Of a stretch of DNA of 64,000 nt, positions 40,413 to 48,873 are shown piece after piece. A program made the translations under genes and the position numbers. Every line of letters begins with the position of its first letter. The stretch's first letter is position 1. A model generated the notes under the pieces. It ran no database searches and was not told the origin of the DNA. It worked only from the letters and a program-made list of their open reading frames with translations. The stretch is from the NCBI RefSeq assembly GCF_009547075.1, contig NZ_WIPH01000009.1:1-64000 (forward strand). The letters run 5' to 3'. The DNA comes from Gluconobacter aidae. GTDB lineage: Bacteria > Pseudomonadota > Alphaproteobacteria > Acetobacterales > Acetobacteraceae.

Positions 40413-40985
40413 CCGACACCTTTACAACTACTAGACGAACCCAAGGCCAGATCGTACCAGAGTTCTGGATACAGTCTCTTTATGGACTTTATCTGCTCTC
40501 TCTTCCTTTTCGCTCTAGCACGGGCGGACGCAAAGAAAAAAGGTTTCCTTAACGAATTGTGAAAAAAAATTACGGAAGGCCGCTTTTGTTCTCATCACTC
40601 CCTTGCGAGCGTGGAATAGACTCATGTTACAGATGAAAGTCGCAGATCCTTGTGGCGATGTTTCAGCGGCCGGGAGACTCTTAAAAGGGCCTTTCTTTCT
40701 CGCTACAGGAGAAGCATAAAGGCAAATCGCCTATTTGGGCTTGAAGAAGGAATTGTTTGAGTGAGTTAGCCAGAGCCCAGATACGTTTAAGGCCCCGCTT
40801 TCACGAGGCCCTAGAACGTAGTCCCATCGGTCGCCAAACCGATTGAACTGGATTGAAATTTCACGGCTGAATTTTCAATCCTACATTTCAGCTTCGAATG
40901 CAAGAGTTTCTTGCAAACGGGAGGGGCTTGTTTGAAGGGTTAGAGAGCAGGGCTTCGGAAATCCCGAAATCCTGAGAAGTTTTCC
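40413..40985. other. Replication leader and control region, no clear gene
   Basis: The 573 bp upstream of repC include an A-rich tract near 40545-40565, an AGTCGCAGAT element at 40638, a 9-bp inverted repeat GGATTGAAA/TTTCAATCC near 40850-40881, and a GCAAGA-GTT-TCTTGC hairpin just upstream of repC. In repABC plasmids the region before repC encodes a small antisense RNA with a stem-loop. One of these hairpins could belong to such an RNA. Confidence 0.45.
40638..40646 (+). promoter_or_regulatory. AGTCGCAGAT backbone element, copy 14
   Basis: The copy reads AAAGTCGCAGATCCT, 348 nt upstream of repC. It is the only copy far from a start codon, which suggests a long leader or an unannotated small RNA or gene. 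Confidence 0.55.
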
Positions 40986-42230
40986 ATGACCTATTCGCTT
41001 TCGCATGACCCCCATCAGGCCGGGGTGAGACGCATTACCCCGGCCATGATCCTGGCTGAAATGCAGTGTGAGGCCCTGCCCCGCAGCGGTGCCACCAAGG
41101 CCCAGATCCTCAGCGCGTTGCATACGGAGCCCCGGGCGCTTGGCCTTCAGCCGCGCCAGTCCGATCTGCTGGGCTTTCTGATCAGCCGCACCAAGCCGGT
41201 GGATTGGGAAGATGACAATCTTACCATCTGCTCTGTGCGCAATCGCGACATCTGCGAGCGGTTCGGGATCGAGAGATCCACGGTCAAGCGCTGGCTTCGC
41301 GGCCTCAGCGAATTGGGCTGGATTATCATGCGCGATAGTCCGAATCAGCAGCGCTGGTTAAGGCGCGACGGCCGCAATGGTGCGATCCTGGAGGGATACG
41401 GGTTCGATCTGTCGCCGCTGTCTCGGCGCTACGACGAAATGCTCCAACGCGTTGAGGCCTTCAGAGAGCGGGAACGCGAAGGGAAGCGTCTGCATAAGAG
41501 AGCCATGGTCTTAGGTCGCCGCATTACGGCCCTTTGTGCCACGGCCCTGGAGACGACGGCTGACAGGCCGACGGTCATGAGCATCCAGCAGAACGGGCAT
41601 CAGCTCCTGGCGCTGCGTGGCAATGACCACGACCTGGACATCCTGTCGCCGCTGGTTGAGCAGATGGAGGCTTTGGTCGAGCGTCTGGAGGCCATGATTG
41701 CAGGGGCAGACCCTGTGGAAATGGACCCCATGGGGCGCACTGATGGGCCCCATAATACTGATACAAACCCAAATACTATAACTAAAGTTACTGTAAGCGG
41801 AGCCGGCTGCGCCGGCGTTGGCATAGAGGAAGAAGTAGTTGGGTCTGACAGTGCCTCCCGTTTCAAGGCCTCACCGCTTCGGGGCTTTAAGGCCGGACCG
41901 AACTTCCTTCTTCAGCTCGTCCCGGATCTGCGCGATCTCTGCTCCAGCAGTCGCCCACATGAGGCCGAGCTGATCGAGGCCGTCGAGATGCTGACAGGTT
42001 CTCTGGGAATTTCCTCTCATGCCTGGCGTCAGGCGTGCAGCGTCATGGGCCGATACGAGGCCGCCGTCGCCGTCTGTGTGATTTCCGCGAAGTCCCGAAA
42101 AGGGAAAGTGCGGTCCGCTGGTGGCCTGCTTCGGGCCATGATCGAACGCCACCTGGACGGAACGCTTGCTCTGGACCGGACCCTCTATGGGCTGGCCTCG
42201 GATCTTTCGACCGACCGAACCTACCATTGA
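40986..42230 (+). CDS. repC: RepC-type replication initiator
   Basis: A 414-residue protein. The N-terminal part (GVRRITPAMILAEMQCEALP, then DICERFGIERSTVKRWLRGL, LGWIIMRDSPNQQRWLRRDG, YGFDLSPLSRRYDEM) is the winged-helix DNA-binding domain of RepC from repABC plasmids. The C-terminal part (AAVAVCVISAKSRKGKVRSA, GGLLRAMIERHLDGTL) is the usual second domain. No repA or repB lies beside it; partition genes of another type lie at 3.7-5.9 kb. RepC binds an origin inside its own gene. An AT-rich stretch is present at 41750-41798. Confidence 0.88.
   Translation: MTYSLSHDPHQAGVRRITPAMILAEMQCEALPRSGATKAQILSALHTEPRALGLQPRQSDLLGFLISRTKPVDWEDDNLTICSVRNRDICERFGIERSTVKRWLRGLSELGWIIMRDSPNQQRWLRRDGRNGAILEGYGFDLSPLSRRYDEMLQRVEAFREREREGKRLHKRAMVLGRRITALCATALETTADRPTVMSIQQNGHQLLALRGNDHDLDILSPLVEQMEALVERLEAMIAGADPVEMDPMGRTDGPHNTDTNPNTITKVTVSGAGCAGVGIEEEVVGSDSASRFKASPLRGFKAGPNFLLQLVPDLRDLCSSSRPHEAELIEAVEMLTGSLGISSHAWRQACSVMGRYEAAVAVCVISAKSRKGKVRSAGGLLRAMIERHLDGTLALDRTLYGLASDLSTDRTYH
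41750..41798. other. oriV: AT-rich stretch in repC, candidate oriV
   Basis: About 50 bp rich in A and T (CATAATACTGATACAAACCC, AAATACTATAACTAAAGTTA) in an otherwise GC-rich gene, at the interdomain linker. RepC origins lie within repC in this kind of patch. Confidence 0.5.
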
Positions 42231-42236
42231 GGCATC

Positions 42237-42245
42237 AGTCGCAGA
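42237..42245 (+). promoter_or_regulatory. AGTCGCAGAT backbone element, copy 15
   Basis: The copy reads ATCAGTCGCAGATTGA, 46 nt upstream of the gapR-like gene and just after the repC stop. Confidence 0.65.
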
Positions 42246-42282
42246 TTGAGCCTGCAGAATGGGCGAGTGAAAGGAGAACTGT

Positions 42283-42567
42283 ATGTTGGCACATGAAGAA
42301 CAGGACACAGCATCTGCTGAAACCACCGTTCAGACCGGAGGAATTGCAGCGGATCGCCTGAGATCCATCATTGAGCGGGTTGAACGCCTGGAAGAAGAAC
42401 GAAAGGCGTTGGCTGGAGATATCAAGGACATCTTCAGCGAAGCCAAGTCGGCCGGGTTCGACGTCAAGATCATTAAGCAGATCCTGAAGCTTCGGAAAAT
42501 GGAGCCTGCCCAGGTTGAGGAACAGGAAACCCTTCTGGACATCTATCGTCGTGCTCTGGGAATGTGA
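42283..42567 (+). CDS. GapR-like nucleoid protein (DUF2312)
   Basis: A 94-residue protein. IAADRLRSIIERVERLEEER, then IFSEAKSAGFDVKIIKQILK and LRKMEPAQVEEQETLLDIYR-RALGM follow the GapR/DUF2312 pattern closely. Caulobacter GapR clamps overtwisted DNA and helps type II topoisomerases during replication. A plasmid copy next to repC could assist plasmid replication or modulate host nucleoid state. It has its own AGTCGCAGAT element and an AAAGGAG ribosome binding site, and is followed by a GGTGTGTCC palindrome. Confidence 0.85.
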   Translation: MLAHEEQDTASAETTVQTGGIAADRLRSIIERVERLEEERKALAGDIKDIFSEAKSAGFDVKIIKQILKLRKMEPAQVEEQETLLDIYRRALGM

Positions 42568-42573
42568 CTTACT

Positions 42574-42596
42574 GGTGTGTCCATTGCGGACACACC
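42574..42596. repeat. Palindrome GGTGTGTCC-N5-GGACACACC, copy 4
   Basis: Nine-bp arms around ATTGC, 7 nt after the gapR-like stop. Same arms and spacer length as at 3675-3697. Confidence 0.6.
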
Positions 42597-42627
42597 TTAA
42601 AGGAGAAGCCAGATTTCCACGCCAGCA

Positions 42628-42828
42628 ATGACGGCAATGTCCTACCGTGTGGCCATGGTATCCGGGATTGTTGGGATCAGTCTGATCTTGGCCGGATATG
42701 CACGGGTGAAATATCTGCGGTCTAGCCCATCTCCATCAGGCCTGTCGTCTGCGGCGGTTGAGAGGCTTCTTCTCATTGTTTTCTGCGGTACGCTCGTCAA
42801 CATCACCGTCGCTTTCCTCACTCTCTGA
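42628..42828 (+). CDS. Possible small membrane protein
   Basis: A 66-residue frame with two hydrophobic segments (MVSGIVGISLILAGYA and LLLIVFCGTLVNITVAFLTL). No good ribosome binding site is near the ATG, and the 3' third overlaps the recombinase gene on the other strand. It may be the truncated remains of a backbone gene cut by the accessory island. Confidence 0.3.
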   Translation: MTAMSYRVAMVSGIVGISLILAGYARVKYLRSSPSPSGLSSAAVERLLLIVFCGTLVNITVAFLTL

Positions 42829-43401
42829 GCGTGGTTGCCAGCCAATCCGCTCAAGAGTGTTCAACAGGGTTGTGCGTGGAATTGTGAGACGTCGCGCAAC
42901 GGAGAGCTTACTCTCACCCTTGTTGAGGTAGTCGAGCGCCATGTCCAAACGCTCCTGACTGATTGACGGAGGCCGTCCGCCTATTCGGCCTCGACGTTTT
43001 GCGGCCGCAAGCCCTGCCATGACACGCTCATGAATCAGAGCGCGTTCGTATTGAGCCAAAGCGCCAAACAAGGAAAACATCAGCTCGCCATGAGACGTTG
43101 TTGTGTCCATCTGTTCGGTCAGGGAACGGAAGGCTACGGATTTGGCCTTCAGATCTTCTATGATCGTCAGGAGATGTGGAAGAGATCGCCCCAGCCGATC
43201 CAGTTTCCAGACAACGAGTGTGTCACCACTCTTTATATAAGAGAGACATTTTTTAAGACCGGGTCTGTCATCGCGTGCCCCAGAGGCCTTGTCCTGGAAG
43301 ATGTGTCGCTCATCGACGCCCGCCTGCACCAGAGCATCGCGCTGCAAGTCCACTGACTGGCGCTCATCGACGGAAGAAACGCGCATATAGCCGATAAGCA
43401 T
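42736..43401 (-). CDS. Serine recombinase (resolvase/invertase)
   Basis: A 221-residue protein. The catalytic domain starts MLIGYMRVSSVDERQSVDLQ, with serine in YMRVSS, and contains VVWKLDRLGRSLPHL, LFGALAQYERALIHERV and GRIGGRPP. The C-terminal helix-turn-helix is ERLDMALDYLNKGESKLSVA, RRLTIPRTTLLNTL. I start it at 43401, where the domain begins. A 34-bp inverted repeat at 43518-43551 upstream is a likely recombination site. It marks the left edge of the accessory island. Confidence 0.88.
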   Translation of the reverse strand: MLIGYMRVSSVDERQSVDLQRDALVQAGVDERHIFQDKASGARDDRPGLKKCLSYIKSGDTLVVWKLDRLGRSLPHLLTIIEDLKAKSVAFRSLTEQMDTTTSHGELMFSLFGALAQYERALIHERVMAGLAAAKRRGRIGGRPPSISQERLDMALDYLNKGESKLSVARRLTIPRTTLLNTLERIGWQPRSESEESDGDVDERTAENNEKKPLNRRRRQA

Positions 43402-43517
43402 GTCGGAAAACCCTATTTTTACCGTTTCCGTCACTTACACCAATCCGACAGGGTTTGTCGCCACCCGGCATGGAAATTTTGTCTAGGAAACATGCGAGCG
43501 CGCCAGACTGGCATTCC

Positions 43518-43551
43518 CCCCTGTCGGGAATCATCTGCTTCGCGACAGGGG
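43518..43551. repeat. Res-like inverted repeat
   Basis: CCCCTGTCG and CGACAGGGG separated by 16 bp. Another CGACAGGGTTTGTCG half-pair lies about 70 bp away, near the recombinase start. Probable binding sites of the recombinase at 42736-43401. Confidence 0.55.
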
Positions 43552-43710
43552 TAATATTCACGCTGAATGGCCGATTTGTGATGATGGTATATGGCCATCT
43601 GAGTATAGAAAGGGGGGATCGGACGGTTTCCTTTATATTGGACATCAAGCCAAAGCAGAACATTGATGAAAATTCGCAGAACAGCCGTTAAAAATTTTTT
43701 ATACCTTAGC

Positions 43711-46700
43711 TCATTTCAATAATAATATTGCTTCATGACGAAGGAGAAAATAAGAAAAACTATCTTTGTCGAAATCCTCTTGGATCAAAGAACCTGATCT
43801 ATATATATTTCCCAATATTCGTAAATACTTATTCTCTATTTCAAATTTATCTGCTAGGCGCCAAATAAGCGAACTATGACGAAAAAGACGTATTAGGTTA
43901 TCGTATTCATCACCTGCTTCGAAAATATCCCAAAGTTTTTTATGATACCGATCAAACAACCCCATCAGTCTCTGACTACTAAGTAAATGATAAGCTTCCA
44001 TGAGATTGCTTTTTGTAACTAGATCATTACCATCATTTTCAGGAAAATATCGGCTTAAGGCTCGCATGAAATTGTAATAATCACCATTTTTCTGCAGCAT
44101 TACTTCTTGTAGGATCTCATTTTTTAGACCTTTGTCTTCCTCATCGTACATTTCTATAAGAATGTTATTTGATAAAATGTAGTGGTTTCCCTTCCTCGAT
44201 TTTTTTAATATTTTCTTGAATGCTTCAACACGTCGCGATTTCTCTTCAATATTTTTAGCAATGATAAATTGCGCATGTAGGGCATTAGCCGAATTCCTTT
44301 CGATACGGATTATTTCCCGAGCTTCGATTAATGATCTATCAATGTTACCAAGGTCATGCTGGCACAGCACACGTGTCATCATGACCGACTGCTTTCGCAG
44401 ATTACTCAGAGTAGATAAGTCTACAAGATTGCACTCTTCTATGGCCTCCTGATCTCGCCCTTTCATGCGTAGAAATTCAGCCAGCTTAATTCTTAGGGAC
44501 GCTAGTTCTACTCGAAATTCCTCCCTCGGGGTAAATTCCTTTATTGCGTGTTGGCAGAAAATAATTCCATTTTTGAATCTGCAAGAGTCTAATAATAGAC
44601 CTGCAAAAGAGACGGATAATCTAACAACCTCGCTCAATGTTTGAGAGTCGTCGCGTAATTTGGACGATAGAAATAATCGAAATATCAATTCCGAGCAATT
44701 TTCGAGTTCAATATCGTCTGTAGCCGGAGCGGAAATTTTTCTTGCAAAAGATGAGTTGCGTATCTTTCCATGACGCCAATCCTTTCCAAGGCAAATGTTC
44801 AAAGCTTTCTCGTCGATAGCATTAAAGTCTATATTTTCATCTTCCTTGATAACATCTCTAATGGGGCGTGGTATATGAATGTAATAAACGAAAGTCTCAT
44901 CCTTGTTGCTATCTAAAAAAAGTGCTGGTTTAACGTCGATTAGAGATTTGGTACGAAGTATATCCGCATGTCTTCCGTGCAGACCGTGAGGGCCGTAGAA
45001 TCTCTTTATGTCATCTAATTGTGCTCCAAATGGAAATGCCATTAACGCCAAGAGTAATTGGTATGCCCGCTTTTCATCAGAATCAGAAGAGTTTTTAATT
45101 GAAACAATGGTCGATCGAATATCGTCAAAGCAAATACCTTTAGGTTTTAGGTATTCATTATCTTCATTATTATTTATAAGATTTGTTATAGATGTATATT
45201 CCAGTTCTTTAAGAGCTGCATCTATATATGCTGGAATCCCATCGGTAAATCTACGGAGTGCCTCAATTTTATCAGGATTTATGAAACGATCTGGATTTTG
45301 TGAATTATTTCGCAAGTATAACTTGAAATCAATCTCGTCTAGAGGATTTAGTTTGATAACTTTTACATCATCTCTACTCAAGTATATATTCAATATATTT
45401 GATAGTACGCATATATGAGAAGACAAATTATATTCTATTAAAATTTCAGATATTTCTTCGACAACCGATACTGTCGATTTGGTATCAACTCCCTTAAATA
45501 ACCAAAAGCTACCTTCGTTTGAATTATATTTGACGTATTCTGAAAATTCGCAATCATGTTTCGATCGGAATTTGTGTAGGAAGTCATTTTTATCGATGCA
45601 CCCGCTAAAATCAACAATATGAGTATCCCTCAAAGTCAAACTCATTCGTTCCATAAGCACAGAACAGAAACCATCTTCTCCCATTCCCGGGGAGCAGGTC
45701 ACCCAAACGATCCGTTGCGCCTTTAATGCGGTCTCCGCAGTTCTTTGTTCGATCTCCCTTATATGGCGATGAGCTGGCTGTGGCCTTCTAAAGTTTGGAG
45801 CCCATACGTTTGGTGCCATATGATCAAGACGACGGCCTCGACTCTCTGGGCGCACAGCATCCATAAATATTTGTGCGGTCCGCTCCCATGTGCAGCCCAT
45901 ATTCGACTGAAGTAGGAGCCTTTTAAGGTTCCTAGCTTTTTCCCTCCACACCGGAAGATTGGAGCCGATCTCCAAAAAAGCATCGGAAATTTGGATTATG
46001 TCGTCTTCATGTATATCTTCATTTTCGAGACCACCTTTTATATCTAGTGATTTAACATATTCATTTCCTTGACCTTTCAAACCTTGATCAATTAGCTGAT
46101 ATAATCCGCTATTTTCTGTTAGAATGAGAGGAACCTCTGCGGCGATAGATTCCCAGCCAGTCAAACCGAACCCTTCGTGTAGTGACGGCATCACCGCGAG
46201 ATTCGCTTCGTTAAGCCGATCGAACAACCTGCTTCTATCCGTTTCAAATGGCACAGCAATGACATTTGTCGAACGGTTGGCCTGCAAGTCTGCGTCGTAC
46301 TTCGCGAGTGCTCCACTCTGCAGATCGCCCTCGGCTATCCCAACCAAAGTTAGCTGGGGATTTTGTCTCCATATCTCAGGTACACCTGGATTTTCGTTAG
46401 CTCGCCGCATTGCTCGACCAAACCCTGCAACAGCTAGTTGCCCTTGCTTGATTTTGCCTGCGCCAGGATCCATCCTGCCAAATGTTATAATCTTGAGGCG
46501 ATCATTGCTTAATTGATTACTTTCTCTAAATTGCGCAAGACCTGGAACAAGCTCTATGCATTTGCGACCGGTAATTTCCTCACAGGACTTTTTTAGTAAC
46601 GGACCTATGGCAAAAAGAAATGCATCTGGACAGCGTTTGAAAAGGTCTTTTTGAGCTTGGGATTTTGCGTCTCCCGGCGTGTCGCAACGTAATTTATGCG

Positions 46701-47091
46701 ATTCATAGTATTCATAACGCATATGATGGATTAGTGCGACAAGTCCTCCAAATAACCTTCTAGATTCAATCGCAATATCACCACTAAATACATCATGCCC
46801 ACACCAAATCATATTGTCGATAAGAAGTCTTCTTTCAGTAAGGGCGGATTTAATATTCGACATCCAATCGAGGTGAAACGAGTCGGTAGCCTTGTCCATT
46901 CTTAAGGATATTAAACATATATTATGAGATTGGGCTTCCAACTCGTCTTCGGCACTTGAATAGGGAACTATACATATTACTTTTCCATTACCACCTATAT
47001 AATTTGATAGAGAGATGGAAAAATCGTAATTGAATGAGTTTATACCACCGTGTTTTGGCCCCCACGCAGTGGAAAATAGAACTATATTCAT
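43711..47091 (-). CDS. Glycosyltransferase GT4 / STAND-like / TPR fusion protein
   Basis: A 1126-residue protein, AT-rich compared with the backbone. Residues 1-410 are a GT-B glycosyltransferase of the GT4 kind: HGGINSFNYD near the N-terminus, IITFGRMDPGAGKIKQGQLA, and the EX7E motif in HEGFGLTGWE (E306 and E314). Residues about 455-800 look like a STAND NTPase, but the P-loop position reads TCSPGMGEDGF without the GK[S/T] lysine. The block VIKLNPLDEIDFKLYL and LRRFTDGIPAYIDAAL (a winged-helix-like GxP region) supports the STAND assignment. Residues about 830-1126 are helical repeats of TPR type. STAND proteins with enzymatic N-termini often act as phage sensors. A role in defence is inference. 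Confidence 0.7.
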   Translation of the reverse strand: MNIVLFSTAWGPKHGGINSFNYDFSISLSNYIGGNGKVICIVPYSSAEDELEAQSHNICLISLRMDKATDSFHLDWMSNIKSALTERRLLIDNMIWCGHDVFSGDIAIESRRLFGGLVALIHHMRYEYYESHKLRCDTPGDAKSQAQKDLFKRCPDAFLFAIGPLLKKSCEEITGRKCIELVPGLAQFRESNQLSNDRLKIITFGRMDPGAGKIKQGQLAVAGFGRAMRRANENPGVPEIWRQNPQLTLVGIAEGDLQSGALAKYDADLQANRSTNVIAVPFETDRSRLFDRLNEANLAVMPSLHEGFGLTGWESIAAEVPLILTENSGLYQLIDQGLKGQGNEYVKSLDIKGGLENEDIHEDDIIQISDAFLEIGSNLPVWREKARNLKRLLLQSNMGCTWERTAQIFMDAVRPESRGRRLDHMAPNVWAPNFRRPQPAHRHIREIEQRTAETALKAQRIVWVTCSPGMGEDGFCSVLMERMSLTLRDTHIVDFSGCIDKNDFLHKFRSKHDCEFSEYVKYNSNEGSFWLFKGVDTKSTVSVVEEISEILIEYNLSSHICVLSNILNIYLSRDDVKVIKLNPLDEIDFKLYLRNNSQNPDRFINPDKIEALRRFTDGIPAYIDAALKELEYTSITNLINNNEDNEYLKPKGICFDDIRSTIVSIKNSSDSDEKRAYQLLLALMAFPFGAQLDDIKRFYGPHGLHGRHADILRTKSLIDVKPALFLDSNKDETFVYYIHIPRPIRDVIKEDENIDFNAIDEKALNICLGKDWRHGKIRNSSFARKISAPATDDIELENCSELIFRLFLSSKLRDDSQTLSEVVRLSVSFAGLLLDSCRFKNGIIFCQHAIKEFTPREEFRVELASLRIKLAEFLRMKGRDQEAIEECNLVDLSTLSNLRKQSVMMTRVLCQHDLGNIDRSLIEAREIIRIERNSANALHAQFIIAKNIEEKSRRVEAFKKILKKSRKGNHYILSNNILIEMYDEEDKGLKNEILQEVMLQKNGDYYNFMRALSRYFPENDGNDLVTKSNLMEAYHLLSSQRLMGLFDRYHKKLWDIFEAGDEYDNLIRLFRHSSLIWRLADKFEIENKYLRILGNIYRSGSLIQEDFDKDSFSYFLLRHEAILLLK

Positions 47092-47408
47092 AAATATTTT
47101 ACCTAAATCTCAAGATTGGGAAGTGGAAATACTGAGTAAGTTTGATTTTTTCTTACTGGGGCGATACCTGTCAACACTTCCTGATATTTGCTGTGAAAAG
47201 CGCTTCATCAAAATCGTCATTACCGCCTATTTTGACGCAAAAACAAGGTTATAACCTAACGACGGATGACAGCTTTTCAGATCCGTTAAGTAAGACGTTC
47301 TTGTCTGGAATGAGGGCGTAAGCGGTAGGTCCGCTTTTTCTAGCAGCTCCCCCGGGGTTTGGGTGGCTGCGGAACAGAAAATCTACACAAGATTTACAAC
47401 CAGTAAGT
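47092..47408. other. Intergenic region, cassette boundary
   Basis: 317 bp without a gene. It holds the upstream region of the GT/STAND gene and, from 47315, the left boundary repeat of the VapBC-recombinase cassette, which also looks like a short terminator (AAGCGG/CCGCTT then TTTT). Confidence 0.5.
47321..47336 (+). repeat. Cassette boundary repeat, left
   Basis: AGCGGTAGGTCCGCTT, repeated directly at 48858-48873 with one change. The flanking GGCGTAAGC (47315-47323) is inverted at the other end (GCTTACGCC, 48870-48878). Confidence 0.65.
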
Positions 47409-47798
47409 CTATCGAATGAGAACCACTTCAACGCCGATTGCTTCAGCAATTTCAGCCCATGCCCGATCTGCCGTGACCGCAGGGAGATCCAATTTTTTAG
47501 CTAATGCCAGACAGGCGCGGTCTCCGTGGCTGAGACCGACCCGCTTGGTTGCATCGCGCATTAATCCGGCCGTCAGAGCCAGGTTGTGATCAAGAGGCCG
47601 TACGTCTAGGCGCAGAGCTGCGATCAGTTCGGATATTCCTTCGGCCGGGACGCCTTTATCAACAGCCTTAGAAACGATTTCCTGAAGGTTAATGGCGGAG
47701 ATGGCGGCATCGCGCAGCCAGCGCCGAGCTTCTTCAGCGCCAGTTTCTTCGTTCAAGTCCGCAAAAACAGCGGACGTGTCGATGACGCAAATCGGCAT
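47409..47798 (-). CDS. vapC: VapC-type PIN-domain toxin
   Basis: A 129-residue PIN ribonuclease. Acidic residues sit at the expected places: D7 in MPICVIDTSAV, E in INLQEIV, D in SHGDRACLAL and D in VTADRAW. It overlaps vapB by 1 nt. VapC toxins cleave tRNA or rRNA. Confidence 0.88.
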   Translation of the reverse strand: MPICVIDTSAVFADLNEETGAEEARRWLRDAAISAINLQEIVSKAVDKGVPAEGISELIAALRLDVRPLDHNLALTAGLMRDATKRVGLSHGDRACLALAKKLDLPAVTADRAWAEIAEAIGVEVVLIR

Positions 47799-48064
47799 CA
47801 GCGCTGCACCTTATTGTCATGGTTATCCAGCGTATTTTCTGCGCGTCGTTCAGCAATGACTTCGTCGGCAATCGAAGAGCCGGCTGGCACATATTTTCGG
47901 AATAGTGCTCTGGCCCGATCAAGCGAGGCATCGGGCGTCATCAAGCGAACCTCCCCGTCCACGATCTCTGCCATGACCTGGCCGCCCTTTTCGACGCCAA
48001 GTGACTTACGCAGGCCAACCGGCAGGACAAGTCGGCCATTCGGCATAACATTGACACGAATCAT
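47798..48064 (-). CDS. vapB: VapB-type antitoxin (AbrB/SpoVT fold)
   Basis: An 88-residue protein with an N-terminal swapped-hairpin domain (VNVMPNGRLVLPVGLRKSLG, VMAEIVDGEVRLM) and a flexible C-terminus for toxin binding. A perfect 16-bp palindrome (48094-48109) lies 30 nt upstream and is the likely autoregulatory site. Confidence 0.85.
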   Translation of the reverse strand: MIRVNVMPNGRLVLPVGLRKSLGVEKGGQVMAEIVDGEVRLMTPDASLDRARALFRKYVPAGSSIADEVIAERRAENTLDNHDNKVQR

Positions 48065-48093
48065 GTAAATGATCCCTCGCTCATTGAGGTTGC

Positions 48094-48109
48094 GACCTTA
48101 ATTAAGGTC
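48094..48109. promoter_or_regulatory. vapBC operator palindrome
   Basis: GACCTTAATTAAGGTC is a perfect palindrome. A further half-site AGGTCA lies about 14 bp away (48123 on). Confidence 0.65.
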
Positions 48110-48156
48110 ATATTCCTAACATAGGTCATTTTATGTGATGGTGCCATAAGTTCTTC

Positions 48157-48254
48157 CTGTCCGAAAACGATCGTTTACGGACAGGGGTGGAGCGATCTGT
48201 CCGTAAATTACCTTTACAGTGTTCCGGACATAGTGCATGTTTCGGACATCCTAT
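48157..48254. repeat. Res region of the second recombinase
   Basis: A 28-bp near-palindrome, CTGTCCG to CGGACAG (48157-48184), is followed by TGTCCG/CGGACA pairs with longer spacing up to the gene start. This is the three-subsite layout of Tn3-type res. Confidence 0.6.
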
Positions 48255-48271
48255 TCGGACGAAACGAGCCC

Positions 48272-48859
48272 ATGCCACGCACCTTTGCCTATGTTCGCGT
48301 CTCAACAGTCGGGCAGACGACCGAAAACCAGATTCAGGAAATTGAAGCCGCCGGTTTTCGGGTTGAACCGCGTCGCGTCGTTACCGAAACAATTTCCGGT
48401 AGTACGTCCATCGCGCAGCGGCGCGGCTTTGCGCGCCTCATGGATCGACTGGAAGCTGGAGATGTTCTGATCGTGACCAAGCTTGATCGCCTTGGTCGCG
48501 ATGCGATGGATGTCAGCACCACGGTTAAAATTCTGGGAGCCATGGGAGTGAAGGTTTACTGCCTCGCTCTTGGCGGTGCTGATCTGACCAGCTCGTCCGG
48601 CACAATGACGATGCAGGTTCTGAATGCTGTTGCACAGTTTGAACGGGATCTGTTGATCGAGCGGACACAGTCCGGTCTCAGGCGAGCAAAGTCCGAAGGG
48701 AAAACCCTCGGACGGCCGTCCGTACTATCAGAGAGTGATAGGCAATGCGTCCTCAAGGACCTGGCGGAGGGTATGAGTGTGTCCGCACTCGCCAGAAAAT
48801 TCTCTACAAGTCGGCAGACTATTATGCGGGTTCGAAGTGAAAGCTTTCCCTCCGCCTAG
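48272..48859 (+). CDS. Serine recombinase (resolvase)
   Basis: A 195-residue resolvase. It starts MPRTFAYVRVSTVGQTTENQ, with the nucleophilic serine in VRVST, and contains VTKLDRLGRDAMDVSTTVKI, AQFERDLLIERTQSGLRRAK, GRPSVL and a C-terminal helix-turn-helix (MSVSALARKFSTSRQTIMRV). It differs clearly from the recombinase at 42736-43401. It travels with vapBC between two 16-bp repeats. Confidence 0.9.
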   Translation: MPRTFAYVRVSTVGQTTENQIQEIEAAGFRVEPRRVVTETISGSTSIAQRRGFARLMDRLEAGDVLIVTKLDRLGRDAMDVSTTVKILGAMGVKVYCLALGGADLTSSSGTMTMQVLNAVAQFERDLLIERTQSGLRRAKSEGKTLGRPSVLSESDRQCVLKDLAEGMSVSALARKFSTSRQTIMRVRSESFPSA

Positions 48860-48873
48860 CGGTAGGTCTGCTT
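48858..48873 (+). repeat. Cassette boundary repeat, right
   Basis: AGCGGTAGGTCTGCTT, starting inside the resolvase stop codon. Partner of 47321-47336. Confidence 0.65.

Noticed and set aside
43455-43691. 78-codon plus-strand frame beside the first recombinase
   Set aside because: Overlaps the likely res site, has no ribosome binding site, and the translation is unlike a known protein.
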